DNA of 44,501 nucleotides from Nitrospira sp. UBA5698 (GTDB taxonomy: Bacteria > Nitrospirota > Nitrospiria > Nitrospirales > Nitrospiraceae): positions 73,787-118,287 of the forward strand of contig DIHK01000066.1 of the NCBI GenBank assembly GCA_002420115.1. The letters are read 5' to 3'. The position numbers and the translations under genes were made by a program. Shown piece after piece: positions 34,498 through 42,354 of the stretch. Position 1 is the first letter of the stretch, and every line of letters begins with the position of its first letter. The notes beneath the pieces are model-generated. The model was not told the DNA's origin and ran no database searches. It saw only the letters and a program-made list of their open reading frames with translations.

Positions 34498-35139
34498 GTG
34501 GCCGCACTCTGCACGCAGCATTCGTCTCCAACCCCCTCCCTGTCTTTTATTGCTATAGCCCTGCTGCTCTTCACGCTCTCCACCGGCTGTGCCTCGAGAT
34601 CCTGGGCGGACGAGGCCTTTCCGGTCGTGAAGATTCTCGTGACGTACCACTCATCTTCCGGCAATACAGAGCGGATGGCGGAGGCGGTCGTTGAGGGGGC
34701 CCGGTCTGTGCCGAATACCGTGGTGGTGCTTAGACGTGTAAATCTGGTCACGGCGGAAGATCTGTTCTCCTCCGATGCGGTGATCGTCGGGTCACCGGTC
34801 TACTGGTCCAACATGTCCGGAGAGGTCAAAACGTTCTTTGACAATTGGCAGTTCAAGTTCGGTGTGTTTCCTGAGTTCAAAATGAAGAACAAAGTCGGTG
34901 CGGCGTTTGCGACCGGAGGACAGGTCTCCAGCGGCAAGGAAGTGACGATGCTGACGATTCTCGCCGCCATGCTGGGCAATCAGATGATCGTAGTAAGCGG
35001 CGGAGGTGCATTCGGAGCATCCGCCACAACAGAAGGCGACAGTCCGGGGATAGACAAGAACGAACTGGCCGATGCGAGGGCTCTGGGTCAACGAGTTGCA
35101 GATGTCGCCAAACTGATCAGTAGAGCCTCTGCTAAGTAA
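34498..35139 (+). CDS. WrbA/flavodoxin-like FMN protein, possibly exported
   Basis: The FMN-binding loop YHSSSGNTERMAEAV, VGSPVYWSNMSGEVKTFFDNW and an AFATGGQVSSGKEVT block identify a WrbA-like NAD(P)H:quinone oxidoreductase or related flavodoxin-fold protein. The first 37 residues look like a secretion signal (FIAIALLLFTLSTGC, then WADE), so the protein could be periplasmic or a lipoprotein. That is unusual for this FMN enzyme family. An internal GTG at 34627 (MKILVTYHSSSG) would give the standard cytoplasmic form. GTG 34498 has no clear ribosome site. Start and location are unsettled. Confidence 0.85.
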   Translation: MAALCTQHSSPTPSLSFIAIALLLFTLSTGCASRSWADEAFPVVKILVTYHSSSGNTERMAEAVVEGARSVPNTVVVLRRVNLVTAEDLFSSDAVIVGSPVYWSNMSGEVKTFFDNWQFKFGVFPEFKMKNKVGAAFATGGQVSSGKEVTMLTILAAMLGNQMIVVSGGGAFGASATTEGDSPGIDKNELADARALGQRVADVAKLISRASAK

Positions 35140-35272
35140 ACTGATTCTTGCGCAGGCACCTTCCATCGACAAACATATAGGAGCCATTGGAATGGAGGCG
35201 TATCTGGACGAAGAGTGCTGTGCGGTGAAGCGGTGAACGTCTCGGTGCGGTTTCAGTAAGAAGACAAGTTGA

Positions 35273-35467
35273 TTACCTGGGGCAGGAGGTGGCGGCTCCT
35301 TGCGCGGCGACCTCGACAAATTCATGGATGTTCTTGGCGCAGCGTCCGCAACAGCCGTGACACTTGAGGTCAAACTTGGTTTTAAGTTGGTTGGCCATCA
35401 CGATTCCGGCTCGACCCGCCGCTCGAACCTCCGACTCGGTGATTCCTTTGCACAGGCACATGTACAT
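35273..35467 (-). CDS. bfd: Bacterioferritin-associated ferredoxin (Bfd-like, [2Fe-2S])
   Basis: The 64-residue protein begins MYMCLCKGITESEV with the C-x-C pair (Cys4, Cys6). It has the CGRC pair (Cys40, Cys43) at the spacing of Bfd; two extra Cys (36, 39) lie beside it. Bfd carries one [2Fe-2S] cluster and passes electrons to bacterioferritin so stored iron can be released. GGGGGA a few bases before the ATG at 35467 gives the start. A Fur-like palindrome lies 23-37 bp upstream, matching the known iron control of bfd. No bacterioferritin gene is next to it. Confidence 0.85.
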   Translation of the reverse strand: MYMCLCKGITESEVRAAGRAGIVMANQLKTKFDLKCHGCCGRCAKNIHEFVEVAAQGAATSCPR

Positions 35468-35489
35468 GGAATTCCCCCTTTTGCGATTA

Positions 35490-35504
35490 TGAGAAGCATT
35501 CTCA
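35490..35504 (-). promoter_or_regulatory. Fur-box-like palindrome upstream of bfd
   Basis: TGAGAA-GCA-TTCTCA is a perfect 6-3-6 inverted repeat. It matches the TGAGAAT.ATTCTCA core of classical Fur boxes and lies where it would cover the bfd promoter. Iron-loaded Fur would repress the gene. Confidence 0.65.
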
Positions 35505-35643
35505 GTATGCCAGATGGTGGGTATTCTGTCAACTCGTCCAAAACGCTCTCCTAGAGGCCTATTTGGTGCCCATTTCCGAGTCTGTCTGGCTGGAAATAGA
35601 TGGCAGATGGAATTAAACGATCGGCATAGCGCTCGAGGTGAGC

Positions 35644-36240
35644 ATGTCTGTCCGCACCATCGCATTCAATAAGCCCTACGGGGTGCTACCATGTTTTACC
35701 GATTCAGAGGGGAGACCGACGCTGGCGGATTATGTCAGTGTACCCGATGTCTATGCGGCGGGGCGTCTTGATCAGGACAGCGAGGGACTCATGATCTTGA
35801 CCTCGGATGGCAACCTTGCCCACCGGATTACCGACCCACAGCATAAGCTGCCGAAAGTGTATCTGGTGCAGGTGGAACGAGTCCCCAATGAACGAGCCAT
35901 TACACAACTCAGCCAAGGAGTCGTGCTAGGTGGAACGCGGACGAGACCAGCAACGGTGAGGCTGCTTGCTGAGGAGCCTATGCTGCCTGAACGTTCAGTG
36001 CCGATCAGGTTTCGGAAACACGTCCCAACGGCCTGGCTGGAGATCACGATCCATGAAGGTATGAATCGTCAAGTCCGCCGCATGACGGCAGCGGTCGGTC
36101 ATCCCACCTTGCGGCTGGTTCGTATCGCCATTGGCGCCGTTCGTCTAGGCGATCTCAAACCCGGGGAGTGGCGAGACTTGCAGGAGGATGACATCCCACC
36201 TCTTCGCAGTCGTCCTTCCGCTTCCCGACGCGATGCCTGA
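35644..36240 (+). CDS. rluE: 23S rRNA pseudouridine synthase, RluE-like
   Basis: The 198-residue protein has the family's catalytic segment AAGRLDQDSEGLMILTSDG with the essential Asp, an early FNKPYGVLPCF, and a C-terminal HEGMNRQVRRMTAAVGHPTLRLVR. Length and lack of an S4 domain fit the RluE/short RsuA branch, which modifies 23S rRNA. ATG 35644 is preceded by GAGG at five bases; GTG 35638 is possible. It converges with pepF, with a 30-bp gap. Exact target base is inferred. Confidence 0.92.
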   Translation: MSVRTIAFNKPYGVLPCFTDSEGRPTLADYVSVPDVYAAGRLDQDSEGLMILTSDGNLAHRITDPQHKLPKVYLVQVERVPNERAITQLSQGVVLGGTRTRPATVRLLAEEPMLPERSVPIRFRKHVPTAWLEITIHEGMNRQVRRMTAAVGHPTLRLVRIAIGAVRLGDLKPGEWRDLQEDDIPPLRSRPSASRRDA

Positions 36241-36270
36241 CATCATCTCTGTCACCACCAATCTTGTGAC

Positions 36271-38073
36271 TTACATCGTTTCTTCCAGCTGTTCGACCAT
36301 CTCCCGGATCGTATCGAACCCCGATTGCCAGAAGGCTTCGGAAGTCATATCGACACCGACGGTAGCGAGGATTTGCTGTGGCGACTGCGAACCGCCGGTG
36401 GCCAGGAGATCCAGATACTTCGGGACAAACGCAGGGCCTTGTTCCTTGTACATGCGGTAGAGTGCCAGCACGAGCAAGTTCCCAAAGCTGTAGGCGTAGC
36501 AATAGAATGGGCTGGCAAAAATATGGGGAATGGTCAGCCACTCCCATTGAAATTCATCCGGCACGGTGACGGCCTTACCAAACTGTTGCCGCAGCTCCTG
36601 TCCATAGGTCTTCGCCAATTGATCGGCCGTTGCACCGTCCGCGATCATCTGATGGGCCAACTTTTCAAAACGAACGAAGTAGGCTTGCCTCAGTACGGTG
36701 GCGTAAATGTCGTCCAATTGGCCCAACAGAAGGCCTTGCTGAACGGCTTTGTTCCGTTCCTGGGACATCAATGCGTCGGAGAGTATGCGCTCCCCGAAGA
36801 CGGATGCCGTTTCCGCCAGGGGCAGGGTTGAATGGAAGGTGAAGGTAGAATGGTCTTTGGCCAGCATGCCATGGACGGCATGGCCGAGTTCGTGGGCCAT
36901 AGTCGCAATGTCTCGGGCTTCCCCTGTGTAGTTCAGCATGACATAGGGTGTCATGCCTGGAACGATGCTGTAGCAGTAGGCGCCGCCCAGTTTGCCGGGG
37001 CGTGTCGGGGCATCGATATGTCGATCTCGAAACACCTGCTCCGCTAAATCCGCCAGGCGAGGCGAAAAGCCCCGGTACGCGTCGAGCACCATTGTGATGG
37101 CATCAGCGTATCGGTATTTTTTTGTCTCTGTCCGGTGCGGAGCGTAGAGGTGGTATCGGCTCATCGACTTGATTTTGCAGATCTTGGCTTTGAGTTTGAA
37201 ATAGGTTTGAAAGATGTCGGCGTTCTTCCCGCAGGACGCCAGGAGGACGTCGACGGCCTGGTCCGGTACGTCGTTGCTGAGATTGCGACTGGCGATGGGA
37301 GAAGAAAAACGGCGGAGCCCGAGGTTTTCCGATTTCAGATCATTCACGAGCGTTTTGTAGATCTCTCCCAACAAGTCGCGCTGGGTCGCAAAGACTCGAT
37401 AGAGTTCCTGATAGGCAGCCTGACGGACAGGAGCCTTCGGGTTCCGCACGTAGGTCATCAGTTCTTCCCGATTGACGCTCTTTTTCTTTCCGCCGACGGT
37501 CATGGTGAAGGTGAATCCGTTTGTCACGACATCGTAGAGGGTGTGGACGGCGCTTCGGCCCGTGACGTTCTTGAGGTTGAGGATCTTTTCTTCCGGCTCG
37601 GACAGGGTGTGCGGCTTGAAGCGCCGGATGGTCTCCAGGTGATAGCGCAGATCGCCCGCATCAGCCATCAGGCGTGCTGCATTGACGTCGTCTACGCCCT
37701 GCCACCAGAGTTCGAAGAACAGTAATCGATTCGTCAGGCCGGTCAGCTGTTCTTCCACCCGGGTCTTCAATGAACGAGCATCGGCATCTTTCGTGTTTTC
37801 GGAAAACCGCAGATAGGTATAGGCCCCGAGACACGATGCACCCTGCGCGATTTCTTCGCTGAGCTGGAGCAGTGTGAGAAAATCATGGCTGGACATGGAG
37901 GGGGTTACTGTCGATCGTGCCGCTTCGATCTTCACGACCTTCGATTCCAGATCGGCAAGCTGGGCGGCGATGTCAGTCACTGGATCGTTGACCAGCTGGG
38001 TAAGGTCCCATCGGTCTGGAAAGGTCGAGCGGCTTCGTTTGGTGACAGGTTGCGTCGCGGATGTTCGGGCCAT
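36271..38073 (-). CDS. pepF: Oligoendopeptidase F (M3 family metallopeptidase)
   Basis: The 600-residue protein has the zinc site MAHELGHAVHGML (HExxH with a downstream Glu in LPLAETASVFGE) typical of M3B peptidases. An upstream YCYSIVPGMTPYVMLNY block and C-terminal MYKEQGPAFVPKYLDLLATGGSQSP are also typical. It cleaves short peptides in the cytoplasm. AAGGAG six bases before the ATG at 38073 fixes the start. It is transcribed convergently with rluE and divergently from the 38224 gene. Confidence 0.95.
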   Translation of the reverse strand: MARTSATQPVTKRSRSTFPDRWDLTQLVNDPVTDIAAQLADLESKVVKIEAARSTVTPSMSSHDFLTLLQLSEEIAQGASCLGAYTYLRFSENTKDADARSLKTRVEEQLTGLTNRLLFFELWWQGVDDVNAARLMADAGDLRYHLETIRRFKPHTLSEPEEKILNLKNVTGRSAVHTLYDVVTNGFTFTMTVGGKKKSVNREELMTYVRNPKAPVRQAAYQELYRVFATQRDLLGEIYKTLVNDLKSENLGLRRFSSPIASRNLSNDVPDQAVDVLLASCGKNADIFQTYFKLKAKICKIKSMSRYHLYAPHRTETKKYRYADAITMVLDAYRGFSPRLADLAEQVFRDRHIDAPTRPGKLGGAYCYSIVPGMTPYVMLNYTGEARDIATMAHELGHAVHGMLAKDHSTFTFHSTLPLAETASVFGERILSDALMSQERNKAVQQGLLLGQLDDIYATVLRQAYFVRFEKLAHQMIADGATADQLAKTYGQELRQQFGKAVTVPDEFQWEWLTIPHIFASPFYCYAYSFGNLLVLALYRMYKEQGPAFVPKYLDLLATGGSQSPQQILATVGVDMTSEAFWQSGFDTIREMVEQLEETM

Positions 38074-38223
38074 CGGGTACTCCTTGATACGTGAATCGAA
38101 TAATGGCCGATCATATCATCGGTCTCATTCGGGAGAAGAGAAAAATGTGAGGCCGCAGGCGGAACCTGCATACACGCATTGACGGAGGCGTCGAGAATGT
38201 GACAGGTTTTTAGCGTCGTGGCC

Positions 38224-38553
38224 ATGACTGAACAAGAAATCAATCGCGCCATTCAATATGTGACGGCCAGCACGTCGTATGGAAAGGACATGGTCGCCGA
38301 GATCTTGCACATTGGACTGGGTGAACTTGTGACGTTGGCGACGCAGTCCAGCCGGCAATTTGACCGGGAGACACTCCTAGAGTACGTGTCGCAATGGACG
38401 ATCAGGAGGACCGGTCAGCCGGAACCGCTGGTCCGTGAGGTGTTGGGTTGTGCCGGTCGATGGTTGGACGATTTGTATGAAGAGGTGGCACAGCGTCGAC
38501 CGGAGTCGCTTGGCTTGTCGCCCAACGATGATGAAGATTCGGCATCGGTATGA
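38224..38553 (+). CDS. Small helical hypothetical protein
   Basis: The 109-residue protein is acidic and mostly helical (TEQEINRAIQYVTAS, MVAEILHIGLGELVTLAT, ETLLEYVSQWTIRR, LGCAGRWLDDLYEEVAQ). It has no signal or membrane segment. ATG 38224 or GTG 38218 is the start. The gene ends three bases before the restriction-fold-like gene, so the two probably form a pair. No family recognised; it could be a binding partner of the next protein. Confidence 0.72.
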   Translation: MTEQEINRAIQYVTASTSYGKDMVAEILHIGLGELVTLATQSSRQFDRETLLEYVSQWTIRRTGQPEPLVREVLGCAGRWLDDLYEEVAQRRPESLGLSPNDDEDSASV

Positions 38554-38556
38554 ACG

Positions 38557-39402
38557 ATGGCGAGATTTCGTCCACGAAAGACGGTCAGGCTGGTTGCACC
38601 GCTTCACGGTGAGCAGCCAGCGCATGTGCCCGCGTGGAAGCGAGAGGAACAAGGCCTGCCGCGGAGTCTCCACGACCGGTGGTCGGCCCTCCATCGGCAC
38701 TGTACTGATCAATCGAGCCATCTGCGCCTCAATCGACTCGTTCGTCGTCTCACACACTATGATTATGGGGTGAGGGAATCCGCGCTCGCTGAATTGGAAT
38801 TGGCGACCCAGCTGATTTGCACCGGGGTCCACGTCACATTTCTGCCGGAATCCCAAGCCCGCACAGCCGATCTCGAATGCCGCGTCGGAGGTGAACGGTT
38901 TTTCGTGGAAGTTACCACGATGGTGGGGTCAGCGGAGCGGCAACGATTGCCGGTGCGTGGGCTTGATCTCGATGAGGTTGCTGGTGAGGAGGAAGATCGT
39001 GGGGTGATTCTCACCCACCGAATTCTGGCGCGTATTCGTCAGAAGGCCAAACAACTCGCCGACTATTGTGATCCGGTCGTGCTCGGGATCTCGATCCCAC
39101 GGGCCGATCTGCAGGGTGACAGAGCGACTAGGCCGGAAGAGATCTGGTTGGATCTGAAAATGCTGGCCGGCACGGTGACGGTGCTCTTGATGAGTCTTCG
39201 TTCAATCAGTGCGGTGGTGATTTCGTTGTGGGATGTTGAGCCTTTGCCGTCAAAAGCCGCGACCAGATTGGCCAACGTCGAAGTGATGGAGCGTCCACAA
39301 CACCAGAAAGCTCAACCACGAGTGCGGTTGTTGATTCAGAACCCACGCGCGTTAGCCTCATTCTCCGAACTGCAGAGGGACTCTATTGGTCAACTATTGT
39401 AA
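38557..39402 (+). CDS. Predicted PD-(D/E)xK-like fold protein with altered motif
   Basis: The 281-residue protein has a region (about residues 70-125) resembling a restriction-endonuclease-like core. A helix with conserved Glu (ESALAELELATQLI) is followed by FLPESQARTADLECRV, then GGERFFVEVTTMV. An active nuclease would have D...(E/Q)xK; here the third position appears as ExT (VEVTT), so the Lys is missing and activity is doubtful. The rest is basic and helical near the N-terminus. It follows the small helical gene by three bases. The family call is inferred from pattern and order of secondary structure. Confidence 0.65.
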   Translation: MARFRPRKTVRLVAPLHGEQPAHVPAWKREEQGLPRSLHDRWSALHRHCTDQSSHLRLNRLVRRLTHYDYGVRESALAELELATQLICTGVHVTFLPESQARTADLECRVGGERFFVEVTTMVGSAERQRLPVRGLDLDEVAGEEEDRGVILTHRILARIRQKAKQLADYCDPVVLGISIPRADLQGDRATRPEEIWLDLKMLAGTVTVLLMSLRSISAVVISLWDVEPLPSKAATRLANVEVMERPQHQKAQPRVRLLIQNPRALASFSELQRDSIGQLL

Positions 39403-39470
39403 CTGTGCCGTACTGCCATTATTCTGCTCACGAGCTCAGAGTAAAGAGGCCGTCGACGAGTCGCAACACC

Positions 39471-39788
39471 TCAGGAAGGTACAGAGCCTTTGAGCAGTTC
39501 GAGATTCTTCGTGACCATGGCATCACCATTCTTGGTGGAGACGTCGATGCCAGTTGCACAGATTGTACGGCATTCGTCGATCCGATTCAGTTTATGGAGT
39601 GACTGTGCCAGTGCAAAGTAGGCCGCGGAGTAGGTCGGCTTCACTGTGATGCATTGTTGTAGCGCCTTGGCGGCTTCTTCAAAATTCCCATCGTCCATAT
39701 AGGCTTTCCCCAAGCCAAACCAGGCCACATCGTCGTTCGGATCGATGGCGAGCACTTTCTTGAGCGGTTCAATTCTAGGATTCGGCAT
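39471..39788 (-). CDS. Small TPR-containing protein
   Basis: The 105-residue protein has three TPR-type helix pairs: EPLKKVLAIDPNDDVAWFGLGKAYMDDGNFEEAAKAL, the next block around AAYFALAQSLHKLNRIDEC, and a last helix near TKNGDAMVTKNLELLK. GGAGG six bases before the ATG at 39788 gives the start; upstream in-frame sequence is intergenic repeat. A short protein like this likely binds a partner. It lies tail to tail with the 38557 gene. Confidence 0.88.
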   Translation of the reverse strand: MPNPRIEPLKKVLAIDPNDDVAWFGLGKAYMDDGNFEEAAKALQQCITVKPTYSAAYFALAQSLHKLNRIDECRTICATGIDVSTKNGDAMVTKNLELLKGSVPS

Positions 39789-39878
39789 TGTTTTCCTCCC
39801 TGTGAGGACGATAGCAGTGCCACTCCTACATTGTCTATGACGTTTTCTGCGTGATACTCTGGGGGCGTGTTTCGTATT

Positions 39879-39958
39879 ACGTGAAGCGTATCTCGTTTGA
39901 CCGAGCAGTGAATCAGACGAACGACGCTTCACATTTCACGTCACGCATCACGGCATTT
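39879..39958. repeat. Intergenic GTGAAGCGT-type inverted repeat
   Basis: ACGTGAAGCGT (39879-39889) and ACGCTTCACAT (39924-39934) are inverted copies (10 of 11 matches). They are followed by more of the same words (TTTCACGTCACGCATCACGG). It lies in the divergent space before the deacetylase and belongs to the same word family as 5729-5765 and 8356-8380. Confidence 0.55.
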
Positions 39959-39961
39959 GTT

Positions 39962-40906
39962 ATGGGGAAAACCGGCCTCGTCTACCATCCTGCGTTTCTT
40001 GAGCATGACATGGGTCCGGGCCATCCGGAATCGCCTCATCGGCTTCGTGCGATCATACAGCGATTGGAAGCGAGTGGAACAGCCGCTCGCCTGACCCGCA
40101 TCGAGCCCCGACGGGCTGAAGATGCGTGGATTACGCAGGTTCATTCACCGGCTTATGTGGCGTCGCTCAATCGGCATGCGCCCACGGACGGCCTGGTCTC
40201 GCTTGATCCGGATACGTCGATGTCGCCGGGCTCGTTGTATGCTGCCTACTTAGCTGCGGGTGGTGCCTTGGCAGCGGTCGATGCCATCATGGCCAATCAG
40301 GTGGAGCACGTCTTCTGTGCTGTCCGTCCGCCTGGACATCATGCTGAAGCTGGGCGTGCAATGGGGTTCTGTCTCTTCAATAACGTGGCGATTGCCGCGC
40401 GCTATGTCCAAAAGGAATACGGGCTCACCAGGGTGCTCATCGTCGACTGGGACGTGCACCATGGGAACGGGACACAGCACAGTTTTGAGGAGGATCCTTC
40501 CGTACTCTTTTTCAGTACTCATCAATATCCCCACTACCCCGGCACAGGTCGAGGGACCGAGCGAGGCAAGGGAGCTGGAGAAGGATTCACCATCAATGTG
40601 CCGATGGAGGCCGGAGAGGGCGATGAGGAGTACCACAACATCTTTCTCAAAGCACTTGTGCCGGCGGCTGATGCATTCAAACCAGAGTTTGTGATCATTT
40701 CAGCGGGATTCGACGCTCACAAGGACGATCCATTGGCCAGTATGGGGTTGACGGAATCTGGGTATACGGATCTGACGAACATCGTGGCTGGGGTTGCTAA
40801 GCGCCACGCAAAGGGCCGCATCCTCTCGTCGCTGGAGGGAGGTTACAACCTTACCGCACTGGCAGGGTCCGTTGATGCGCATGTTAACGCGCTTCTGAAC
40901 TGTTGA
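39962..40906 (+). CDS. Histone-deacetylase-family (acetoin utilisation/AcuC-like) hydrolase
   Basis: The 314-residue protein has the family's metal site and catalytic residues: RPPGHHAEAGRAMGFCLFNN, VDWDVHHGNGTQ, STHQYPHYPGTG, and SAGFDAHKDDPL. All Asp and His ligands for Zn look intact. Such bacterial enzymes deacetylate small molecules, polyamines or proteins in the cytoplasm. ATG 39962 is chosen; the frame is open further upstream but runs through repeat sequence. The rhodanese gene follows 34 bp on. Confidence 0.93.
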   Translation: MGKTGLVYHPAFLEHDMGPGHPESPHRLRAIIQRLEASGTAARLTRIEPRRAEDAWITQVHSPAYVASLNRHAPTDGLVSLDPDTSMSPGSLYAAYLAAGGALAAVDAIMANQVEHVFCAVRPPGHHAEAGRAMGFCLFNNVAIAARYVQKEYGLTRVLIVDWDVHHGNGTQHSFEEDPSVLFFSTHQYPHYPGTGRGTERGKGAGEGFTINVPMEAGEGDEEYHNIFLKALVPAADAFKPEFVIISAGFDAHKDDPLASMGLTESGYTDLTNIVAGVAKRHAKGRILSSLEGGYNLTALAGSVDAHVNALLNC

Positions 40907-40940
40907 ACTGTACACCGAAGATTGTAAGAGGACCGACATC

Positions 40941-41819
40941 GTGACACATCCACTCTTGATCGATACCGATACACTGCAGCAACAGCTAGGTCGGCCTGGC
41001 CTCGTCGTCATCGACGTTCGAGGCAGAGCGGCCTATGAATTCGGTGGCCATATTCCTGGCGCCGTCCATTCGACCTGGCATGAGTACAGTGATCCCAATG
41101 CCGTCGCGAAGGGACTGCTGAATCCAGACCTCGGCCAGATCGAGCAGATCCTTCGTCGTCTTGGGATCAATCACGACAGTGACGTTGTGATCTATTCGAA
41201 TCCCTTCGACAATTGGGGCGATGAAGGTCGGATGTTCTGGATGCTGGAATATCTGGGTCACCCAGGCCTGCGTATTCTGGATGGAGGATGGGTAAAGTGG
41301 ACGGCAGAGAAGCGGCCCTTCGAGCATGGGCCAGTGTCGGCAACTATGGGTAACTTTACTGCGCGACCGGTGCAGGCGTTGATGATGGTGAAGGACGATT
41401 TGAAAACGATCGTGAAGATGCCTCATCCCCAGACGGCGATTCTGGATGCTCGGAGCGTTGAAGAGTACCTGGGGAAAGAAGTATCGGGGATACCCCGGCC
41501 TGGGCATATTCCGTCAGCCATTCATTTGGCATGGAACGGATTTTTAAATAAGGATGCGACGATCAAGGACATCACAAGCATCAAGGAAATGCTGGAGGCG
41601 AAGGGCGTTCGGCCAAGCCAGGATGTGATTTGCTATTGTACTGGAGGGGTGCGATCGGCCTGGCTGTACTTTATCCTTAAGCTGGTGGGGTATTCAAAAG
41701 TCAGTAACTATCCGGGATCATGGTGGGAGTGGAGTCGGGACTTCGCTGCCCCGGTCGAGAAAGACTTGCAGGCCCTGCAGAAAATTCTTGGATTTTCCTC
41801 GGCTCCCCAACCTTCTTGA
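40941..41819 (+). CDS. Two-domain rhodanese-like sulfurtransferase
   Basis: Two rhodanese domains occur in 292 residues. The first (VVIDVRGRAAYEFGGHIPGAVH) lacks a catalytic Cys: its loop reads SNPFDNWGDE. The second carries the active loop CYCTGGVRSA with Cys233 as the persulfide-forming residue. The C-terminus includes YPGSWWEWS. The layout is that of thiosulfate or 3-mercaptopyruvate sulfurtransferases, and which donor is used cannot be read. No signal peptide, so probably cytoplasmic. Likely co-transcribed with the deacetylase. Confidence 0.93.
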   Translation: MTHPLLIDTDTLQQQLGRPGLVVIDVRGRAAYEFGGHIPGAVHSTWHEYSDPNAVAKGLLNPDLGQIEQILRRLGINHDSDVVIYSNPFDNWGDEGRMFWMLEYLGHPGLRILDGGWVKWTAEKRPFEHGPVSATMGNFTARPVQALMMVKDDLKTIVKMPHPQTAILDARSVEEYLGKEVSGIPRPGHIPSAIHLAWNGFLNKDATIKDITSIKEMLEAKGVRPSQDVICYCTGGVRSAWLYFILKLVGYSKVSNYPGSWWEWSRDFAAPVEKDLQALQKILGFSSAPQPS

Positions 41820-41905
41820 CAGGTTCAAGATACGCTGTGTAAGGTGAATTTATGCAGTATAGAAGTCGTCTGAACTGCGAATCTTCACCCATCAAGGAGG
41901 CAGCC

Positions 41906-42253
41906 ATGATGAGAAGAGTGCTTCGTAGTGCGGTACTGGTGATTGGGGGAGGTCTATTGCTCGGGGCCCCGCTCTTGAATGGTCTCGCATTGGCCGGTGA
42001 CAAGCATGTGGCGGAGGCGGTCGAACATGCAAGGGGTGCGGCATCGCATGGCAAAGAAGGCCACGCTGACGCCTGTGTGGAGCATGCAGAAGAAGCGCTG
42101 AAGCATGCAACGGCTGCGGGTGGGAAAAACCCTCATCTGCTCGAGGGCGTGAAGCATCTCACGGAAGCGGTGAAGCATGGCAAAGCCGGACACGCAGAGG
42201 CATGCACGGAGCATGCTGACGGTGGCGCCACGCATCTGGCTGAAGTGAAGTAA
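41906..42253 (+). CDS. smbP: SmbP-type small metal-binding protein, exported
   Basis: The 115-residue protein has a signal peptide (hydrophobic residues 6-31, ending LALA-G) and a helical region of near-heptad His repeats: HVAEAVEHARGAASHGKEGHADACVEHAEEALKH, then HLLEGVKHLTEAVKHGKAGHAEACTEHADGG. This matches SmbP of ammonia oxidisers, a periplasmic four-helix protein that binds Cu and Ni through many His side chains. AAGGAGG five bases before ATG 41906 fixes the start. A strong terminator follows at 42302-42336. Confidence 0.9.
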   Translation: MMRRVLRSAVLVIGGGLLLGAPLLNGLALAGDKHVAEAVEHARGAASHGKEGHADACVEHAEEALKHATAAGGKNPHLLEGVKHLTEAVKHGKAGHAEACTEHADGGATHLAEVK

Positions 42254-42301
42254 CGCCAAGAACCGCAAGAACCGATAGGTGTCAGCTCACAGTTGTGAGT
42301 T

Positions 42302-42336
42302 AAGAACGGGTAGGGAGATGATCCCTACCCGTTCTT
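42302..42336. terminator. Perfect 15-bp hairpin terminator
   Basis: Arms AAGAACGGGTAGGGA and TCCCTACCCGTTCTT enclose a 5-base loop, 48 bp after the smbP stop and 18 bp before the nitrilase GTG. A clear T-run is lacking (TTCTTGTCT), but the stem is strong enough to end smbP transcription. Confidence 0.82.
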
Positions 42337-42354
42337 GTCTAGAGGGGTGATCTG

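Noticed and set aside
37135..37725. Plus-strand frame of 196 residues inside pepF
   Set aside because: Shadow of the minus-strand M3 peptidase, which has the intact HELGH site and full family length.
39851..39961. N-terminal extension of the deacetylase to 39851
   Set aside because: The extension translates repeat sequence and lies before the conserved first strand (TGLVYHPAFLEHD); ATG 39962 is preferred.
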